The translations under genes were made by a program, and so were the position numbers. A stretch of 8,803 nucleotides of DNA from Streptosporangiaceae bacterium. Its GTDB lineage: Bacteria > Actinomycetota > Actinomycetes > Streptosporangiales > Streptosporangiaceae. The stretch is taken from NCBI GenBank assembly GCA_025934635.1, contig JAICWX010000353.1, forward strand, positions 1 to 8,803. The letters run 5' to 3'. Within the stretch, counting starts at the first letter, position 1. Every line of letters starts with the position of its first letter. Under the pieces are notes generated by a model. It was given only the letters and a program-made list of their open reading frames with translations, searched no databases and had not been told where the DNA came from. Shown in pieces: positions 6,289 through 8,803 of this stretch.

Positions 6289-8043
6289 CTAGGCCTGCGA
6301 CAGGCCGGCGCCCTGGAGCGGGGACAGCGCCCGGGCGCGCATCCGCCGCAGCAGCCGGGTGTCGGCGGTCCGCACCAGCGGGTGAACGCCGTTGTTGGCG
6401 TCGGCTTCGGCTTGCCAGCGGTCCCGCCGGGCGGCCAGCGTGGCCGGGTCGGCCAGCTCGGTGCAGTCGAGGGTGTCGGAGTTCACGTCGACGACGATCG
6501 TGTCGCCGTCCTCGAGGAGCGCGATCGGGCCGCCGAGCGCGGCTTCGGGTGAGACGTGGCCGATGACCAGCCCGACCGAGCCGCCGGAGAAGCGGGCATC
6601 GGTCATCAGCGCGATCGTGATGCCGCGCTGGCGGCACAGGGCGGTGATCCGGGAGGTCGGGTCGAGCAGCTCGGGCATGCCCGGCGCGCCGCGGGGACCC
6701 TCGTAGCGGATCACCACCATGTCGCGGTCCGCGAACTGCTCCGGCGCGGACGCCAGCGCCTCGATCAGCGCCGCCTCACCGTCGAAGACCCGGGCGCGGC
6801 CGGCGAACCGGCCGTCCTCCATGCCGCCCTCGACACCGGCGAGCTTGATCACGGCACCGCCCTCGGGCGCCAGGTTGCCGCGGAGCATGCGCAGGCCGCC
6901 GGTCGGCTTGAACGGCGCCGACAGCGAGTGGATCACCGTGCCGTCCGGCCGGGGCGGGGCCAGCCGGGCGACCTGCTCGGCCAGGGTCTCGCCGGTACAG
7001 GTGATGCAGTCGCCGTCGAGGACCCCGGCGTCGAGCAGCTCGCGGACGATCACCGGCAGGCCGCCCTGGGCGTCGATGTCGACCATCGAGTAGCGGCCGA
7101 ACGGACGGGCGTTCACCAGCACGGGCAGGGTCCGCGAGACCTTGTTGAACTCTTCCTGGCTGATCACCTCGTGCCAGAAGTCGATGCCGGCGGCCCGGGC
7201 CAGCTCCGGTCCGTGCAGCACGACGTTGGTCGAACCGCCCATCGCGATGGCCACCAGCGTCGCGTTACGCAGCGCGGCCGCGGTGACGATGTCCCGCGGA
7301 CGGAGGTTCCGTTCGGCCAGCACCTGCAGCACCTCGAGCAGCTGGGCCGGGAACTCCTCGATCCGGCGCGGGTCCTCCGAGGCCGGGCTCACCATGTGCA
7401 GGGGCTCCATGCCGCAGGTGGCGATGAACGACTGCATGGTGTTGTAGGTGAACATCCCGCCGCAGCTCCCGTGGCCGGGCGAGGCCTCCATGGCCATCCG
7501 CCGCCGCTCGTCGGGCGAGTCCGCCGCCGCCTGGAAGCAGGAGATGATGTCGATCGGCTCACCGGTCAGGGAGTCCGTCCCGGGCCGGATCGAGCCATCG
7601 GACATGATCACCGCGGGCACGTTGTGCTCGAGGATCGCGGCGAGCGTGCCGACGGGCGGCTTGTCGCAGGCGACCACGGCGATCACCCCGCGCACGTCGC
7701 TGCCCTCCAGGTGCAGGCACACGCCGTCGTTCGTGGTCTCGCGGCCGATCAGCGAGTAGCGCATCTGGGCGGTGCCGTTGCGCTGCCCGTCGGAGATGCC
7801 GCTCGCGTAGTTCGGTGCGATGACCCGGACCGGCAGGTCGGCCGCGGTCACCCGGCGGCGCAGCTCGGCCTGGATCGCCTCGACCTTAGCGGGCACCCCC
7901 GCGTAGCAGATGCTGTCCCCCAGGTTGCCGATGACTCCCCACACGGGACAGTGGATCTTGTCCGGATCCTGGCCCTGCAGCCGCGCGGTCGCGACCGCCT
8001 GCGTGTCCTGTCCGGGCTTCCAAGCAGCCGCGTCGCTCACCAT
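6289..8043 (-). CDS. IlvD/Edd family dehydratase (sugar-acid or dihydroxy-acid dehydratase)
   Basis: A 584-residue iron-sulfur dehydratase that removes water from a 2,3-dihydroxy acid or aldonic acid to give a 2-keto acid. The probable cluster ligands are C46 (DSICYAG), C126 (VACDKPP) and C194 (PGHGSCGGM). Magnesium-site residues include D85 in GISDGQRNG, D127 and K128. The C-terminal DARFSGGSVG holds the expected catalytic Ser, followed by the family's GHVSPEA. The N-terminal third departs from classical IlvD (YSLIGRETTND; VIMSDGSIRPG in place of the usual gGpm.pG). I therefore favour a sugar-acid dehydratase over the branched-chain amino acid enzyme, but this is not settled. GAGAGG at 8047-8052 is three bases from ATG 8043 and six from the next codon, GTG 8040, so GTG 8040 may be the real start. 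It is divergent from a zinc dehydrogenase gene, the usual partner in oxidative sugar catabolism. The next gene on this strand follows after 43 bases. Confidence 0.92.
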   Translation of the reverse strand: MVSDAAAWKPGQDTQAVATARLQGQDPDKIHCPVWGVIGNLGDSICYAGVPAKVEAIQAELRRRVTAADLPVRVIAPNYASGISDGQRNGTAQMRYSLIGRETTNDGVCLHLEGSDVRGVIAVVACDKPPVGTLAAILEHNVPAVIMSDGSIRPGTDSLTGEPIDIISCFQAAADSPDERRRMAMEASPGHGSCGGMFTYNTMQSFIATCGMEPLHMVSPASEDPRRIEEFPAQLLEVLQVLAERNLRPRDIVTAAALRNATLVAIAMGGSTNVVLHGPELARAAGIDFWHEVISQEEFNKVSRTLPVLVNARPFGRYSMVDIDAQGGLPVIVRELLDAGVLDGDCITCTGETLAEQVARLAPPRPDGTVIHSLSAPFKPTGGLRMLRGNLAPEGGAVIKLAGVEGGMEDGRFAGRARVFDGEAALIEALASAPEQFADRDMVVIRYEGPRGAPGMPELLDPTSRITALCRQRGITIALMTDARFSGGSVGLVIGHVSPEAALGGPIALLEDGDTIVVDVNSDTLDCTELADPATLAARRDRWQAEADANNGVHPLVRTADTRLLRRMRARALSPLQGAGLSQA

Positions 8044-8123
8044 TGACCTCTCGATCCGCTTCGGTGGATGGGCTCGATCGTAGCGGGGAACGAATGGAGC
8101 AGAGCCACGAGAGGGTGATGAGG
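8044..8123. promoter_or_regulatory. Divergent control region between dehydratase and zinc dehydrogenase
   Basis: This 80-base region separates two divergent genes and must hold both promoters if they are not read from outside. CTCGATC occurs twice in direct orientation (8050-8056 and 8073-8079, 23 bases apart). Between them is an imperfect nested palindrome, ATCC...CCG-CTT-CGG...GGAT (8054-8069). These could be operator half-sites for a sugar-responsive regulator. No convincing -35/-10 pair could be picked by eye. GAGAGGG at 8109-8115 is the ribosome site of the plus-strand gene. Confidence 0.3.
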
Positions 8124-8803
8124 ATGCGTGCCGTCGTGTTCGCGGCCGAGGGAGAGCTGACCGTCGCCGAGCGGCCCGAACCGGCGCCCGGACCCCGTGA
8201 GGTGCTCATCGAGACCGCCGCCGTGGGCATCTGCGGTACCGACACGCACGTGCTCGACGGCGAGTTCGAGGGCACCGTGTTCCCGCTGGTCCCGGGGCAT
8301 GAGGCGACGGGCACGGTGGTGGCGCTCGGCCCCGGTGCGGCCGACGGGCCCAGCGCGCTGGCCGTGGGCGACCGGGTGGCGGTGAACCCCAGCTCGACAT
8401 GCGGCGAGTGCGAGCTGTGCCTGACCGGGCGGCAGAACCTGTGCCGGGCCTGGAACGGCATGGGCGTGGTGCGGGCGGACGGCGCCGCCCAGCAGCGGTT
8501 CACCGCGCCGGTGGCCAATGTGTTCAGGCTCCGGCCGGACACCGACGTATTCGAGGCGGCGCTGATCGAGCCGCTGGCCTGTGCCATCCACGGCTGGGAC
8601 GTGCTGCCCCGGCGGATGGGCGACCATGTGCTGGTCTACGGATCCGGGACGATGGGGTTGCTCATGGCCCAGCTGGCGCCCCGGGCGGGGGCGGCCTCGG
8701 TCACGATCGTCGACGTCAATCCGGACCGCCTGGTCACCGCGGCCGAGGTCGGCATCGAGCACCGGTACACCAGCGCCGACGACGCGGACCGCGCGGAGTG
8801 GGA
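8124..8803 (+). CDS. Zinc-dependent alcohol/sugar dehydrogenase, N-terminal part only
   Basis: The first 226 residues of a zinc-type medium-chain dehydrogenase; the gene continues past the right edge. Catalytic zinc ligands are C37 in VGICGTDTH and H59-E60 in PGHEATG. The structural zinc loop is complete: C93, C96, C99 and C107 in a Cx2Cx2Cx7C pattern. The NAD(P) motif is VYGSGTMGLLMAQL near 173-186, and an Asp follows in VTIVDVNPDR, which favours NAD over NADP. The family covers sorbitol, threonine, fucose and related polyol or sugar dehydrogenases; the substrate is not readable here. ATG 8124 is chosen because GAGAGGG lies eight bases upstream and the MRAVVF opening is typical; in-frame GTG 8115 and ATG 8118 overlap or crowd that site. 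Being divergent from the IlvD/Edd dehydratase, it plausibly oxidises a sugar whose acid that enzyme dehydrates. Confidence 0.92.
   Translation, partial: MRAVVFAAEGELTVAERPEPAPGPREVLIETAAVGICGTDTHVLDGEFEGTVFPLVPGHEATGTVVALGPGAADGPSALAVGDRVAVNPSSTCGECELCLTGRQNLCRAWNGMGVVRADGAAQQRFTAPVANVFRLRPDTDVFEAALIEPLACAIHGWDVLPRRMGDHVLVYGSGTMGLLMAQLAPRAGAASVTIVDVNPDRLVTAAEVGIEHRYTSADDADRAEW

Noticed and set aside
5226..6566. Long plus-strand open frame of 446 codons opposite the BchC-like dehydrogenase
   Set aside because: Composition is Arg/Gln/Gly-rich low complexity with no recognisable domain. It is the antisense shadow of real minus-strand genes with strong motifs.
6289..8043. Assignment as the branched-chain amino acid enzyme IlvD
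   Set aside because: The N-terminal third diverges from classical IlvD and the partner gene is a sugar-type dehydrogenase, so no gene symbol is given.
6556..8046. Plus-strand open frame of 496 codons opposite the dehydratase
   Set aside because: Antisense shadow in high-GC DNA. The minus strand encodes a complete IlvD/Edd protein with cluster Cys residues and catalytic motifs.

Overview
The window reads as chromosome of a high-GC actinobacterium. GC is high throughout, codons strongly prefer G or C in third position, GTG starts are common, and several genes overlap or sit head to tail. The protein set resembles Streptomyces and related actinomycetes. Seven protein genes and one partial gene fill almost all of it. 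No rRNA, tRNA, CRISPR array, transposase or attachment site is visible, and no gene-free stretch exceeds about 110 bases.

Layout from left to right. (a) 1-1651, minus strand: a polytopic membrane protein of the lysylphosphatidylglycerol-synthase transmembrane family, followed with a 59-base overlap by GTP cyclohydrolase II (ribA), which runs off the left edge. (b) 1652-1756: a short divergent control region with two identical 10-base palindromes 18 bases apart and a further imperfect palindrome. (c) 1694-4150, plus strand: a large membrane protein joining an N-terminal CDP-alcohol phosphatidyltransferase to a C-terminal sulfatase/LtaS-like domain. (d) 4165-6245, minus strand: a zinc-free medium-chain dehydrogenase resembling BchC, then a 6-pyruvoyltetrahydropterin-synthase (PTPS/QueD) fold protein lacking the catalytic Cys and His, then a histidine phosphatase. 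(e) 6289-8043, minus strand: an IlvD/Edd family dehydratase. (f) 8124-8803, plus strand, divergent from it: the N-terminal 226 residues of a zinc-dependent alcohol/sugar dehydrogenase.

Regions (a)-(d) look like one functional unit. A GTP ring-opening enzyme and a catalytically altered PTPS-fold protein (pterin or pyrimidine chemistry) sit with a dehydrogenase, a phosphatase, a phospholipid head-group transferase fused to a phosphotransferase/phosphodiesterase-type domain, and a flippase-like membrane protein. From memory, Streptomyces coelicolor has a comparable neighbourhood (SCO6650, a PTPS homologue of unknown function, and SCO6655, a divergent GTP cyclohydrolase II). Its product is, as far as I know, undescribed. 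The working inference is a pathway from GTP to a modified pyrimidine/pterin that may be joined to, or delivered with, a membrane lipid. Regions (e)-(f) look like a separate sugar/sugar-acid oxidation and dehydration module that happens to abut it, although the dehydratase lies only 43 bases upstream of the BchC-like dehydrogenase and could be co-transcribed with it.
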